From an uncultured Myxococcales bacterium (GTDB lineage Bacteria > Myxococcota_A > Polyangia > Fen-1088), in the NCBI GenBank assembly GCA_937889515.1, contig CALAOV010000227.1:1-32941 (forward strand): DNA of 32,941 nt, written 5' to 3'. Positions 6,437-14,736 of this stretch are shown here, in pieces. The position numbers and the translations under genes are program-made. The notes beneath the pieces are model-generated. The model worked only from the letters and a program-made list of their open reading frames with translations. It searched no databases and was not told the DNA's origin. Each line of letters begins with the position of its first letter. Within the stretch, counting starts at the first letter, position 1.

Positions 6437-8032
6437 ATGTTTCCATCTCCGCATCTGGCAACGGACCGACACAAGGGCACGAGGGGTCGCAGCAACGCAT
6501 TCTTTGGCAGGTGGGGATGGTGGGTAGTGGCGGTTTGGCTCGCATCTGCAACGGCGGCGGCGCAAGAGGGATCGCCGAGGGCGGGGAGTGCCGGCGCAGA
6601 TACGGGCAAACCTCCGGGTGTCATCGCATTGCCAGACGCCGCGACTCCCGAGGCAGCCTCCGTTGCTGCGGCAGCGGCAGCCGCAACGGCTGAACGCGAA
6701 GCCAAGGAGGCCCGTGAGCGCGCGGCGCTGCGCGCGGATCTGGACGCGCTCCGCTCGGAGCTCGCGGTGGAGCGGGCCGCACGCGCGTCCGCCGAGACGG
6801 CGCTGGCCGCGCATCTAGATATGCTGTCGACGGAGGTCAGGCAGGAGCCTCCGGAAGTGCTCACCGCGCGCCTCGGGTTGAGCCTCACTGGCTACGTGCA
6901 GGCCGATTGGGTGGTCAAGAACCAACTGTCTCAGGATCAGCTCAATACCTCGGGCGTCCCCCTCAATCAGGACCAGATCATGATTCGGCGCGCTCGCTTG
7001 CGCGCCTCGTTAGACCGTTGGTGGGTAGCGGGGCTTCTCGAATTCGACGGCAACACGGTGAACGGTGCGCAAGCGCGCCTCATCGGTGCCGAAGCCTCGT
7101 TGAAGTGGCCGCCGGAACGAGGCAACCCATTGCCGATTCTCATGGCGACGGTCGGCCTTTTCAAGATCCCATTCGGATTCGAGGTCGGACAGAGCGATCG
7201 CGAACGGCTCTTTTTGGATCGCTCCACGGCGGAACATGGATTGTTCCCAGGTGAATACGACGCCGGCGTGCGTCTCATGGGTGGCTGGCGGTTCACCCGC
7301 TACGCGCTGGCAGTCATGGACGGCGAACCGATCGGCGAGAGGACCTTTCCGCTTCGCGATCCGAACAGCTCCAAGGATGTGGTCGGTCGGGTCGGAATCG
7401 AAACGCCCATTACGCCCGCGGTATGGGTAGCCGGTGGCTTCTCGGGCCTGAGCGGAAAGGGATTCCACGCCGGTACGCAGGCGACGAAATCGACCGTGCA
7501 ATGGAACGACCTGAATGGCAACGGCGTGCTCGACCCCGGCGAGACCGTGGTCATTCCGGGAGCCTCGGCGGTTGCGTCGCAGAATTTCTCCCGCTTCGGC
7601 TACGGGGGCGACCTGCGCATCGGCGTGAATGAGCCATCGCTGGGAGCCACGGTGCTCTACAGCGAGATCTATTGGGCCAAGAACCTCGACCGGGGCATCC
7701 TTCCGGCCGATCCGGTCAGCTTCGGCCGCGACTACCGCGAGCTCGGCCTCTACGTCGGCATCACGCAGGACGTGGGGCCGCATGCGCAGGCGGGCATTCG
7801 CTACGATTTCTATAATCCGGATGCCGATTCGGTCAATACCGTCATGGGCGCGACCACACCCGCCGCCCTCGCCTATCAGACGCTGGCGTTCGCCGCGGCG
7901 TTGCGCGCGACGTCGGGCCGGTTGATTGCCGAATTCGACCTCAATCGCAATCACAACGGTCGCGACCTTCAGGGAAACCCGACCAATCTGGCCGCGGACG
8001 CATTCATCATTCGCGGCGAGGTGAGCTTCTGA
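6437..8032 (+). CDS. OprO/OprP-like (phosphate-selective type) outer-membrane porin (531 aa)
   Basis: A signal sequence (WWVVAVWLASATAAAQ) is followed by an Ala/Glu-rich coiled coil (about residues 85-125, EREAKEARERAALRADLDAL), as in trimeric porins of this group. A beta-barrel follows, starting LSLTGYVQADW and RRARLRASLDRWW and ending FIIRGEVSF with the usual terminal Phe. The region VGLFKIPFGFEVGQSDRERLFLDRS matches the OprO/OprP family, whose members include pyrophosphate and phosphate channels. An internal ELNGNGVLDPGE-like loop (LNGNGVLDPGET) looks Ca-binding. ATG 6437 is used; GTG 6422 is possible. The stop overlaps the next start (TGATG). True phosphate selectivity cannot be judged from sequence. 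Confidence 0.78.
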   Translation: MFPSPHLATDRHKGTRGRSNAFFGRWGWWVVAVWLASATAAAQEGSPRAGSAGADTGKPPGVIALPDAATPEAASVAAAAAAATAEREAKEARERAALRADLDALRSELAVERAARASAETALAAHLDMLSTEVRQEPPEVLTARLGLSLTGYVQADWVVKNQLSQDQLNTSGVPLNQDQIMIRRARLRASLDRWWVAGLLEFDGNTVNGAQARLIGAEASLKWPPERGNPLPILMATVGLFKIPFGFEVGQSDRERLFLDRSTAEHGLFPGEYDAGVRLMGGWRFTRYALAVMDGEPIGERTFPLRDPNSSKDVVGRVGIETPITPAVWVAGGFSGLSGKGFHAGTQATKSTVQWNDLNGNGVLDPGETVVIPGASAVASQNFSRFGYGGDLRIGVNEPSLGATVLYSEIYWAKNLDRGILPADPVSFGRDYRELGLYVGITQDVGPHAQAGIRYDFYNPDADSVNTVMGATTPAALAYQTLAFAAALRATSGRLIAEFDLNRNHNGRDLQGNPTNLAADAFIIRGEVSF

Positions 8033-8976
8033 TGCGGCGCGCGGCGAGTCTCTTGGGGCTGGGCGCCATTGCCTTTGGTTGCGGCGGCGCCAGCTCGCAG
8101 TCGGGCGTTACGGCGTATCTGCAGCTCGCGAATGCGCAGTTCGTCCCGGGCGCCCTCGTCCCCGGGCCCGACGCCGGAGTCGACGCCGGCGCCACGGGGC
8201 CGGCCATCCACGGTGTGAATTTCTTGACCACCAAGATCTATCCGGGAGTCGAGAACCTTCCCCTGTCCGGCGACGTCCAGGAGGGTTCGAGCGTGCTGAT
8301 CGGCCTCGCGAACGATGCCGGCTACTGGATTGTCCCCACGCCCTTCCTCGATCCTCAGACCCCGAACAACTTCGCCTTTCAAACGAAGATGTCGTTTTCG
8401 CCTCTGACACCTATGGGGAATCAGATCCTCATCCTCCGGGGCGTCGACGCCGCCGGGAACATCGGACCGGCGCAGCAGTTTACCCTGGATGTCACGCCGC
8501 CGATCCCGACCGGCACGCTGGTCATAACGCTCGAGTGGGACACCGAGTCCGACATGGACCTGCACGTCGTCGTCCCAAACCCGAACGACGCGACCATGCC
8601 GATCGAGATCTGGTCGAAGGCGCCGGTCGGCCTGCCGCCCCGCGTACCGGGCAATGCGCCGCCGACCAAGGACGAGCTCGCCGCCGAAATCGCCGCCGCC
8701 GGTGCGCTCGACTTCGACTCCAACGCCGCCTGCGTCATCGACGGCCGCCGCCAGGAGAACGTGATCTACACGCAGCCGCCACCGTCGGGGACCTACACCG
8801 TGCGGGTCGACGCCTTTTCGCTCTGCGGCCAGGCCGACGCCCAGTGGCAAGCCGTGGCCACCACGCCGGACGGCCAGATCGTCTCGCCGGCGATCTGGGA
8901 AGCGACCGACGCGGACACCCGCGGCAACCACGGCGTGGGCGCCGGGCGGCTGGCCTTCGAATTTTCGATTCCGTGA
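8032..8976 (+). CDS. Lipoprotein with DUF2135/YfaP-like domain (314 aa)
   Basis: A short signal ends at a cysteine (GLGAIAFGC^GGAS), indicating a lipoprotein. The centre (about 75-160) looks like Ig-like beta sandwich (GNQILILRGVDAAGNIGPAQQF). The C-terminal half starts LEWDTESDMDLHVVVPNP and continues through GALDFDSNAACVIDG and PPPSGTYTVRVDAFS, the pattern of DUF2135/YfaP domains, in which an acidic DxDLH strand is conserved. Molecular function of this domain is unknown. It overlaps the porin by one base (TGATG) and sits 21 nt before exbB, so it is within the operon. It may be a surface or periplasmic partner of the porin or receptor. Confidence 0.75.
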   Translation: MRRAASLLGLGAIAFGCGGASSQSGVTAYLQLANAQFVPGALVPGPDAGVDAGATGPAIHGVNFLTTKIYPGVENLPLSGDVQEGSSVLIGLANDAGYWIVPTPFLDPQTPNNFAFQTKMSFSPLTPMGNQILILRGVDAAGNIGPAQQFTLDVTPPIPTGTLVITLEWDTESDMDLHVVVPNPNDATMPIEIWSKAPVGLPPRVPGNAPPTKDELAAEIAAAGALDFDSNAACVIDGRRQENVIYTQPPPSGTYTVRVDAFSLCGQADAQWQAVATTPDGQIVSPAIWEATDADTRGNHGVGAGRLAFEFSIP

Positions 8977-8997
8977 AACAAGCAGGAAGGGGAAAAA

Positions 8998-9774
8998 ATG
9001 GGTTCCAACATCTTGATGCAGAAGCTGGTGTTCGTGGCGCAGATCGCGAGCCAGGCGGTGCTCTACGTGCTGCTCGCCCTGTCGGTGCTCTCGATCGGCG
9101 TCATCATCGAGCGCTGGTGGTACTTCCGGCGGCGGCGCGACAACCTGGACATCCTGGCGGACCGGCTGCGCAAGGCCTTCGGGCGCGGCGATCTGGCGGC
9201 GGCGCGGCAGCTCCTGGGGAACAGCCCTTCGGTCGAGGCGCAGATCGTCCACGAGGCGCTCGACTGGTACGACGACGGGCCCGACGCCGTCGAGCAGATC
9301 CTCGCCAAGGCCACCCGCCTGCGGCGCAAGACGTTCGAGGGCGGCTTGTTGTTCCTCGGCACGCTCGGCAACAACGCCCCCTTCATCGGCCTCTTCGGAA
9401 CGGTGCTCGGCATCGTGACGGCGTTCCGCGAGCTCGGCAACAACTCGATGGGCGCCATGGGCAACGTCATGGGCGGTATCGCCGAGGCGCTCATCGCGAC
9501 CGCGGTCGGCATCCTCGTCGCGTTGCCGGCGGTCATTTTCTACAACGTCTTCCAGAAGAAGGGCGTCGACATCGAAGAACAGGCGGCGGCGCTGGGCAAC
9601 GTCGTGAGCGCGTCGATGCGTTCGCTGCCCCGCGGCGACACCAAACGGGCTGCGGCCGTCGATGGCCCGGCGGCCGCGACGGGCGCTTCTGCAGCGTCGG
9701 CGGCTTCGGCAGCTTCGGCAGCTTCGGATCGCAAGATCGAGCATGTCGCCCGCACCGTCGAGGTGGAGGCCTAG
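8998..9774 (+). CDS. exbB: ExbB/TolQ/MotA-family proton channel subunit (258 aa)
   Basis: Three membrane segments (about residues 16-38, 118-140, 160-185) with the family signature FLGTLGNNAPFIGLFGTV and GIAEALIATAVGILVALPAV. ExbB forms the inner-membrane pentamer that, with ExbD, uses the proton gradient to energise TonB. The last 50 residues are an added Ala/Ser-rich cytoplasmic tail (ASAASAASAASAASD) encoded by a short GCTTCGGCA repeat; this is not part of the core family. The start has a strong site (AGGAAGGGGA). ExbD starts at the base after the stop, so the two are translationally coupled. Confidence 0.93.
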   Translation: MGSNILMQKLVFVAQIASQAVLYVLLALSVLSIGVIIERWWYFRRRRDNLDILADRLRKAFGRGDLAAARQLLGNSPSVEAQIVHEALDWYDDGPDAVEQILAKATRLRRKTFEGGLLFLGTLGNNAPFIGLFGTVLGIVTAFRELGNNSMGAMGNVMGGIAEALIATAVGILVALPAVIFYNVFQKKGVDIEEQAAALGNVVSASMRSLPRGDTKRAAAVDGPAAATGASAASAASAASAASDRKIEHVARTVEVEA

Positions 9775-10194
9775 ATGGCCGGCACGATGGCGACCGGCCG
9801 GGGCCGGGCGCGAACGATCGCGCAGATCAACGTCACGCCGCTGGTCGACGTGGTGCTGGTGCTGCTGGTCATTCTGATGGTCGCCTCGACCTACATCGTC
9901 GCGCAGACGCTCAAGGTGCAGCTCCCGCGGGCCAAGTCGACCGATGGAACGGCCGACAAGCCGACCAAGGTCGAGATCCTCAAGAACGGCAGCTACCGCT
10001 GGAACGAAGAGCCGGTGGTCGAGTCGGCGCTGGCCGACAAGATGAAGGCCGCCGTGACGGCCGACTCCGAGATGAGCCTGGTGGTGAGCGCCGACAAGGA
10101 GGTCATGCACGGCAACGTGGTGCACATCCTCGACCTGGCCAAGATCGCCGGGATCACGAAGTTCGCCATCAACGTCCAGCAGAGCGGCGAGTAG
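9775..10194 (+). CDS. exbD: ExbD/TolR-family biopolymer transport protein (139 aa)
   Basis: One N-terminal membrane helix (VTPLVDVVLVLLVILMVAST) with the essential proton-carrying Asp at D25 in PLVDV, then a periplasmic domain of normal length ending AGITKFAINVQQSGE. It works with ExbB in a proton-driven motor. It begins directly after the exbB stop and is followed by tonB after 12 nt, forming the standard exbB-exbD-tonB order. The close match to family length and the intact Asp give high confidence. TolR is less likely given the adjacent TonB and receptor. Confidence 0.93.
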   Translation: MAGTMATGRGRARTIAQINVTPLVDVVLVLLVILMVASTYIVAQTLKVQLPRAKSTDGTADKPTKVEILKNGSYRWNEEPVVESALADKMKAAVTADSEMSLVVSADKEVMHGNVVHILDLAKIAGITKFAINVQQSGE

Positions 10195-10206
10195 AGGAGT
10201 CGTCGT

Positions 10207-10920
10207 TTGCGGTTAGGGACCGTCGTCCTTTCGGTCGGCTTGCACGTGGGGCTGGCGGTCGGCCTGGTGGCCGTCGCCCAGAAGCGCGAGCTGCGTCGCC
10301 GCGCCATCTCGGTTGCCGTCACCGAGGAGAAGAAGAAGGTCAAGCCGGCCAAGCCGCCCGCACCGCCCAAGCCGATCGCCCGCCCGGCCGCCGCGAAACC
10401 GGTCGCCGTGGCCAAGGCCGACGCGCCCGTCGCGGTCGCGCACGTCGCGGCGGCGCCCATGGTGACCAACCTCAGCATGTCGAACGCCGGTCTCGACATC
10501 GGACCGGGAATTGGCCTCGAAGGGCGGGCCGCCAAGCCGGCCGCCGCGGCGCCCGTCAAGGTGGCCTCCGCGCTCTCCGAGGCCCGCACGCGCCGCACGC
10601 AAGAAGAAGCCGGCGGCGCGGATGCGCCCTGCGAAGAGGAACCGACCAAGGCGGTCGCGATCGTCAAGACGCCCATCGACTACACGCTGTATCCGCAAGC
10701 CCAGGCCGACGGGATCGAAGGCAAGTTCAAGGCCCGCGTGATCGTCGACGTCAACGGCGAGGTCACTTCCGTCGAGGTCGTCTCGGGCGTGGATCCGGGC
10801 CTCGACGCCGCCATCGTTGCGGCGCTGCAGCGCTGGCGCTTCAAGCCCGCGATGGCCTGTGGCAAGGCGGTCGTTGGCGAGCCATTCGTCGTCACGAGAA
10901 CCTTCGAGCTCGGCGACTAG
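10207..10920 (+). CDS. tonB: TonB-family energy transducer (237 aa)
   Basis: An N-terminal membrane anchor (VVLSVGLHVGLAVGLVAVA) is followed by a Lys/Pro/Ala-rich spacer (KPAKPPAPPKPIARPAA, about 45-65) that spans the periplasm. A TonB C-terminal domain lies at about 155-235 (YPQAQADGIEGKFKARVIVDVNGEV, RWRFKPA). A TTG start is used; AGAGGAG lies upstream at good spacing and no ATG fits. Two cysteines (C at CEEEP and MACGK) flank the domain. It transmits energy from ExbBD to the receptor encoded immediately downstream. Confidence 0.9.
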   Translation: MRLGTVVLSVGLHVGLAVGLVAVAQKRELRRRAISVAVTEEKKKVKPAKPPAPPKPIARPAAAKPVAVAKADAPVAVAHVAAAPMVTNLSMSNAGLDIGPGIGLEGRAAKPAAAAPVKVASALSEARTRRTQEEAGGADAPCEEEPTKAVAIVKTPIDYTLYPQAQADGIEGKFKARVIVDVNGEVTSVEVVSGVDPGLDAAIVAALQRWRFKPAMACGKAVVGEPFVVTRTFELGD

Positions 10921-10926
10921 AGTGGA

Positions 10927-13623
10927 ATGAAGCGCGCCCTCGTCCTGTCGATGCTGTCGATCTGTCTGTCCGCCTGGCCCGCTCGCGCGCAGGAGAGCGG
11001 CGGCGACTCGGGTCCAGTCGTCACCAAGCCGCCCAAGCTGGTGAAGTTCGTTCCCGCGATCTACCCGCAGGACAAACACGACGCGGGCGTCACCGCCTCG
11101 GTCCTGCTTTCGATCGAGATCGGCGCGGACGGCGGCATCGGCGAGGTCCAGGTGGTCCAGAGCGCCGGGCCCGACTTCGACGCGGCGGCGGTGACCGCCT
11201 GCAAGCAGTTCATCTTCGAGCCGGCCGAGATCGACCACCAGCCCGCGCCGGTCAAGATCACCTACAAGTACGAGTTCACGATCGTCGAGCAAATGGTCAA
11301 GGCGGGGCCGCAGATCAACTTCGACGGGATGGTCCTGGAGCGCTTCAAGAAGCGACCCCTGCCCCGGGTCTCGATCACGCTGCTCGATCTAGGATCGCTC
11401 AGGGCAACCTCCGACGAGGACGGCCACTTCGCCTTTCTCGACGTGCCGCCGGGCAAGCACAAGATCGAGATCTCCAACCCCAGGCTGATGACCGTCACGA
11501 CGGAAGAAACAATCGCGGCGGGCAAGCGGCGCACGGTGAAGTACTACCTGGAGGAAAAGGAAGAGGGCGTCGACGACGCGGCCGTCGTGCGCGCGCCCCG
11601 CATCAAGAAGGAAGCCGTCGAGACCCGCATCCGGACCGAGGAGGCGCGGCGGGTCCCCGGGACCCAGGGCGACACGCTCAAGGTGGTGCAGAACCTCCCC
11701 GGCGTGGCCCGCTCGTCGTTCGGGTCGGGCGAGCTGATCGTGTGGGGGGCGGCGCCCAATGAAACCAAGGTCAACGTCGACGGGGTCGAGATCCCCGCGC
11801 TCTATCACGTGGGCGGCTTCCGCTCGACCATCAACTCGGATCTCGTGCGGTCGATCGATCTGTCGCCCGGATCCTACGGCGCCGAGTACGGCCGCGGCCT
11901 GGGTGGGTTGGTCCGGATTGACCTCGGGTCGCTCCCCAAGGACGGCACCCACGGCTACGTCGCCGCCGATGTCCTCGACACCTCGGCCCTGATCTCGACG
12001 ACGCTCACGCCCCGCCTCCGCCTGGCGATTGCCGGGCGCATCAGCTACCTCGATCGCGAGCTGCCGCTGGTGACCTCGGCCGACGTGGGCGACTTCGTCC
12101 CCATCCCCCGCTACGACGACTACCAGGCGCGCGCGACGCTGGCGCTGCGGCAGGACGAGGAGCTGGCGGTGACCTTCCTGGCGTCCGACGACCACTTGCG
12201 GCGCGCCATCCCCTCCGACGATCCGCTGGAGGTCCGCTCGGAGAACACCGACACCTCCTGGAAGCGCCTCATCGTCCACTACACGCGCCTGCTCCCGGAC
12301 GGTGCGTCGGTCGCCGTGACGCCGTCGATCGGATACGACTCGTCGAGCGACACGGAGCTGTTCGGGAGCACGCCCGTCGATCTCAGGTCCAGCGCCTGGC
12401 AGTACGGGCTGCGCGGGAGCTACCGCCGCAAGGTGGCCACGTCGACCACGCTGTCGTTCGGAGTCGACATGCAGGCGCGCGCCGCCACGCTCGATCGGGT
12501 CGGGTCGCTGACCTTGCCGGCTCGCGAGGGCGACATCACCGTCTTCGGTCTGCGTCCGCGCAACGACATCGCCGCCGACCACTGGAACGTCACCACCATC
12601 GACACGGCCCCCTACGCCAACGCCGAGATCGCGCTGGGGCGCTTCTCGCTGGTCCCGGGGCTGCGCTTCGAGCCGCTGCTCGTCGAGGGGAGCCCGTCGC
12701 TGCCGGCCGGCGGCGCCCCACCGCGCGGGTACGCCAGCTTCTCGCTCCCCGAGAACCCGGTCGACCAGCTGCCGGGCGATCCGGTGTCGCGCGCCGTGCG
12801 GGCGGCCCGGATCTTCGCCTGGCTCCCCAACCCCCGTCTCACCGCCTCCTTCCACGCCAGCAAACGCCTCACGCTGACCGCGGGCGGCGGGGTCTACGCC
12901 CAGCCACCCGATCCCCAGGACATGAGCCCGGTGTTCGGCAACCCGACGGTGTCGCTGTCGCGCGCGGTGCACCTGTCGGGTGGCTTCGGCTACAAGCTGC
13001 GCCCGACCTTGACCCTGGAGGTCATCGGCTTTTACAAGCGGATGTTCGACCTGGTCTCGCGCAACGAGAACCCGTCGCCGCCCGTGGCCGACTCCCTGAC
13101 CCAGGACGAGATCGGCCGGGCCTACGGCGGTCAGCTCTTGCTGCGCCAGGAGCTGCTGCGCGGCTTCTTCGGCTGGATCACCTATTCGCTGACCCGCAGC
13201 GAGCGGCGCGACCACCCCGACACCAACTGGCGGCTGTTCGATTTCGATCAGACGCAAGCGCTGGGGCTGGTGGCCAGCTATCAACTGGGGCACGGCTGGA
13301 CGTTCGGCTCGCGGTTCCGCTACACCACCGGCTTCCCGCGGACGCCGGTGGTCGGGACGTATACGGACGTCGCCAACGGGCAGACCGCTCCGCTTTTCGG
13401 CGCGCAAAACTCGATCCGGATCCCGGCCTTCTATCAGCTCGACGCGCGGGTCGAGCGCTCGATCGTCTACCGCCGCGTGAAGATCAACGTCTTTCTCGAC
13501 GTGCAGAACGTGACCGATCGACAGAACCCGGAGGAGATCATCTACACCTCCGATTTTTCTCGGCGTGCCTACATCACCGGCTTCCCGACGCTGGCGGTGG
13601 TCGGCGCACGATTGGAGTTCTGA
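10927..13623 (+). CDS. TonB-dependent receptor with an N-terminal TonB_C domain (898 aa)
   Basis: Domains in order: signal peptide (1-21, PARAQ); a TonB C-terminal-type domain (about 40-117, FVPAIYPQDK through QFIFEPAEIDHQPAPVKITYKYEF); a carboxypeptidase-regulatory-like beta domain (about 135-208, RATSDEDGHFAFLDVPPGKHKIEI); a plug (about 225-335, TLKVVQNLPGVARSSFGSGELIV and VNVDGVEIPALYHVGGFRS); and a long outer-membrane barrel ending VVGARLEF. The TonB-type domain is normally on a separate inner-membrane protein. Here it follows a cleavable signal, so it would be periplasmic and attached to the receptor. It starts 6 nt after tonB and overlaps the next gene by one base. The substrate is unknown; phosphate or an organophosphate is inferred from context. 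Confidence 0.88.
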   Translation: MKRALVLSMLSICLSAWPARAQESGGDSGPVVTKPPKLVKFVPAIYPQDKHDAGVTASVLLSIEIGADGGIGEVQVVQSAGPDFDAAAVTACKQFIFEPAEIDHQPAPVKITYKYEFTIVEQMVKAGPQINFDGMVLERFKKRPLPRVSITLLDLGSLRATSDEDGHFAFLDVPPGKHKIEISNPRLMTVTTEETIAAGKRRTVKYYLEEKEEGVDDAAVVRAPRIKKEAVETRIRTEEARRVPGTQGDTLKVVQNLPGVARSSFGSGELIVWGAAPNETKVNVDGVEIPALYHVGGFRSTINSDLVRSIDLSPGSYGAEYGRGLGGLVRIDLGSLPKDGTHGYVAADVLDTSALISTTLTPRLRLAIAGRISYLDRELPLVTSADVGDFVPIPRYDDYQARATLALRQDEELAVTFLASDDHLRRAIPSDDPLEVRSENTDTSWKRLIVHYTRLLPDGASVAVTPSIGYDSSSDTELFGSTPVDLRSSAWQYGLRGSYRRKVATSTTLSFGVDMQARAATLDRVGSLTLPAREGDITVFGLRPRNDIAADHWNVTTIDTAPYANAEIALGRFSLVPGLRFEPLLVEGSPSLPAGGAPPRGYASFSLPENPVDQLPGDPVSRAVRAARIFAWLPNPRLTASFHASKRLTLTAGGGVYAQPPDPQDMSPVFGNPTVSLSRAVHLSGGFGYKLRPTLTLEVIGFYKRMFDLVSRNENPSPPVADSLTQDEIGRAYGGQLLLRQELLRGFFGWITYSLTRSERRDHPDTNWRLFDFDQTQALGLVASYQLGHGWTFGSRFRYTTGFPRTPVVGTYTDVANGQTAPLFGAQNSIRIPAFYQLDARVERSIVYRRVKINVFLDVQNVTDRQNPEEIIYTSDFSRRAYITGFPTLAVVGARLEF

Positions 13624-14630
13624 TGAAGAGCCCCGGCAGCCACATTTCCGAATCGGCGACACCGTCGCTCGCGGTGGCATCGTTCCTGGTCGCCGCGGCG
13701 TTTGCCGCCACCGGGTGCAAGCCCGACCTCGGGGCGCCGACCTCGCTCGTCACCGGGCCGCGCTTGCTGGCGATCCGCGGAACGCCGCCCGAGGCCGCCG
13801 AGAGCGCCGGCGTCGTCTACGACGCGCTGGCCGTGACAGTCGACGGCACCGTCGCGGCGCCCGCGATCACCTGGGCGCAGTGCCTGGCGCCCAACCCGCC
13901 GGCCAACGGCAACGACGTGAGCAGCGCCTGCCTCACGATCCCCGACGACGCCGGACCGGCGCCAACGTTCATGGCCACCGTGCCGGCCAACGCCTGCATG
14001 CTGTTCGGCCCCGAGACGCCGCCGCCCCAGAAAGGCCAGCCGCCCACGCGGCCCGCCGACGCCGATACGACCGGCGGCTACTACCAGCCAATACGCGCTA
14101 CCTGGACCACCGATTCGGGCGACCCGCTGCTCTCGTTCGCGCTCGAGCGCGTCCTCTGCCGGCTCGCCAACGCGCCGGTCGACGTGGCGGGACAGTACGC
14201 CTCCGACTATCTCCCCAACAACAATCCCCAGCTGGCCGACCTCGTGCTCGATCCCGCGGGGATTGCGGCGCCGATCTTCACGGCGGGTCAGACCACGCCG
14301 CCGCCCCCCGGCTCGGTGGGCGCGGGACAGACGGTCCTCTTGCAGGCGGATTGGAGCCCCTCGTCGGCCGAGACCTTCCTGGTGTGGGACGTCGTCTCGC
14401 TGAGCCTGGTGATGCAGCAGGAATCGCTGCGTCTCTCCTGGTACGCCACCGCGGGCAGCTTCGAGCACGACGCGACCGGGCGCAGCGACACCGGGAGCGA
14501 CACCGAGCCCTTCACGCAGAACAGCTGGACCGCCCCCACCACCGCGGGTCCGGTGCACCTCTGGACGGTGCTACGCGACGACCGCGGCGGCATCGACTTC
14601 GCCGAAGCCGAAATCGACGTCACGCCGTAG
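13623..14630 (+). CDS. Hypothetical lipoprotein, partner of the receptor (335 aa)
   Basis: A long N-terminus precedes a hydrophobic stretch and lipobox (AFAATGC^KPDLG). The mature part has no family I recognise. It looks beta-rich with Pro/Gly loops (LLAIRGTPPEAAESAG, GQTVLLQADWSPSS) and several cysteines in the first half (WAQCLAPNPP, SSACLTIPDD, NACMLFGP). The end (TAGPVHLWTVLRDDRGGIDFAEAEI) reads like an Ig-like domain describing a substrate-binding or scaffold lipoprotein. Its start overlaps the receptor stop (TGATG), as SusD-like or other surface lipoproteins do with their receptors, but it does not resemble SusD. It is probably the last gene of the operon. Confidence 0.72.
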   Translation: MKSPGSHISESATPSLAVASFLVAAAFAATGCKPDLGAPTSLVTGPRLLAIRGTPPEAAESAGVVYDALAVTVDGTVAAPAITWAQCLAPNPPANGNDVSSACLTIPDDAGPAPTFMATVPANACMLFGPETPPPQKGQPPTRPADADTTGGYYQPIRATWTTDSGDPLLSFALERVLCRLANAPVDVAGQYASDYLPNNNPQLADLVLDPAGIAAPIFTAGQTTPPPPGSVGAGQTVLLQADWSPSSAETFLVWDVVSLSLVMQQESLRLSWYATAGSFEHDATGRSDTGSDTEPFTQNSWTAPTTAGPVHLWTVLRDDRGGIDFAEAEIDVTP

Positions 14631-14693
14631 CCCGACGCGGGCGCCCAAGCCGAATGCGGGCCGGTCGGGCGAGTTTGCCGGGGGTTTTCTGGA

Positions 14694-14711
14694 CTGTAAC
14701 GGGTTCGTCAC
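14694..14711 (+). promoter_or_regulatory. Pho-box-like repeat upstream of the PhoB-like gene
   Basis: CTGTAAC-GGGT-TCGTCAC gives two 7-nt half-sites 4 nt apart, with the first half matching the E. coli consensus CTGTCAT in 5 of 7 positions. It ends 25 nt before the start codon and would allow autoregulation, as is usual for phoB. Confidence 0.55.
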
Positions 14712-14736
14712 CCCGGTGGTCTACGCTGCCGCTCGT

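Noticed and set aside
7969-10125. 718-aa minus-strand ORF
   Set aside because: Antisense to the lipoprotein, exbB and exbD genes, with His/Arg-rich shadow composition.
8079-11762. 1227-aa plus-strand ORF
   Set aside because: It spans four well-supported genes in another frame, is Arg/Gly/Pro-rich and shows no domains; a GC-driven shadow.
11389-13680. 763-aa minus-strand ORF
   Set aside because: Antisense to the TonB-dependent receptor; Arg/Asp-rich low-complexity translation typical of the opposite strand of a GC-rich gene.
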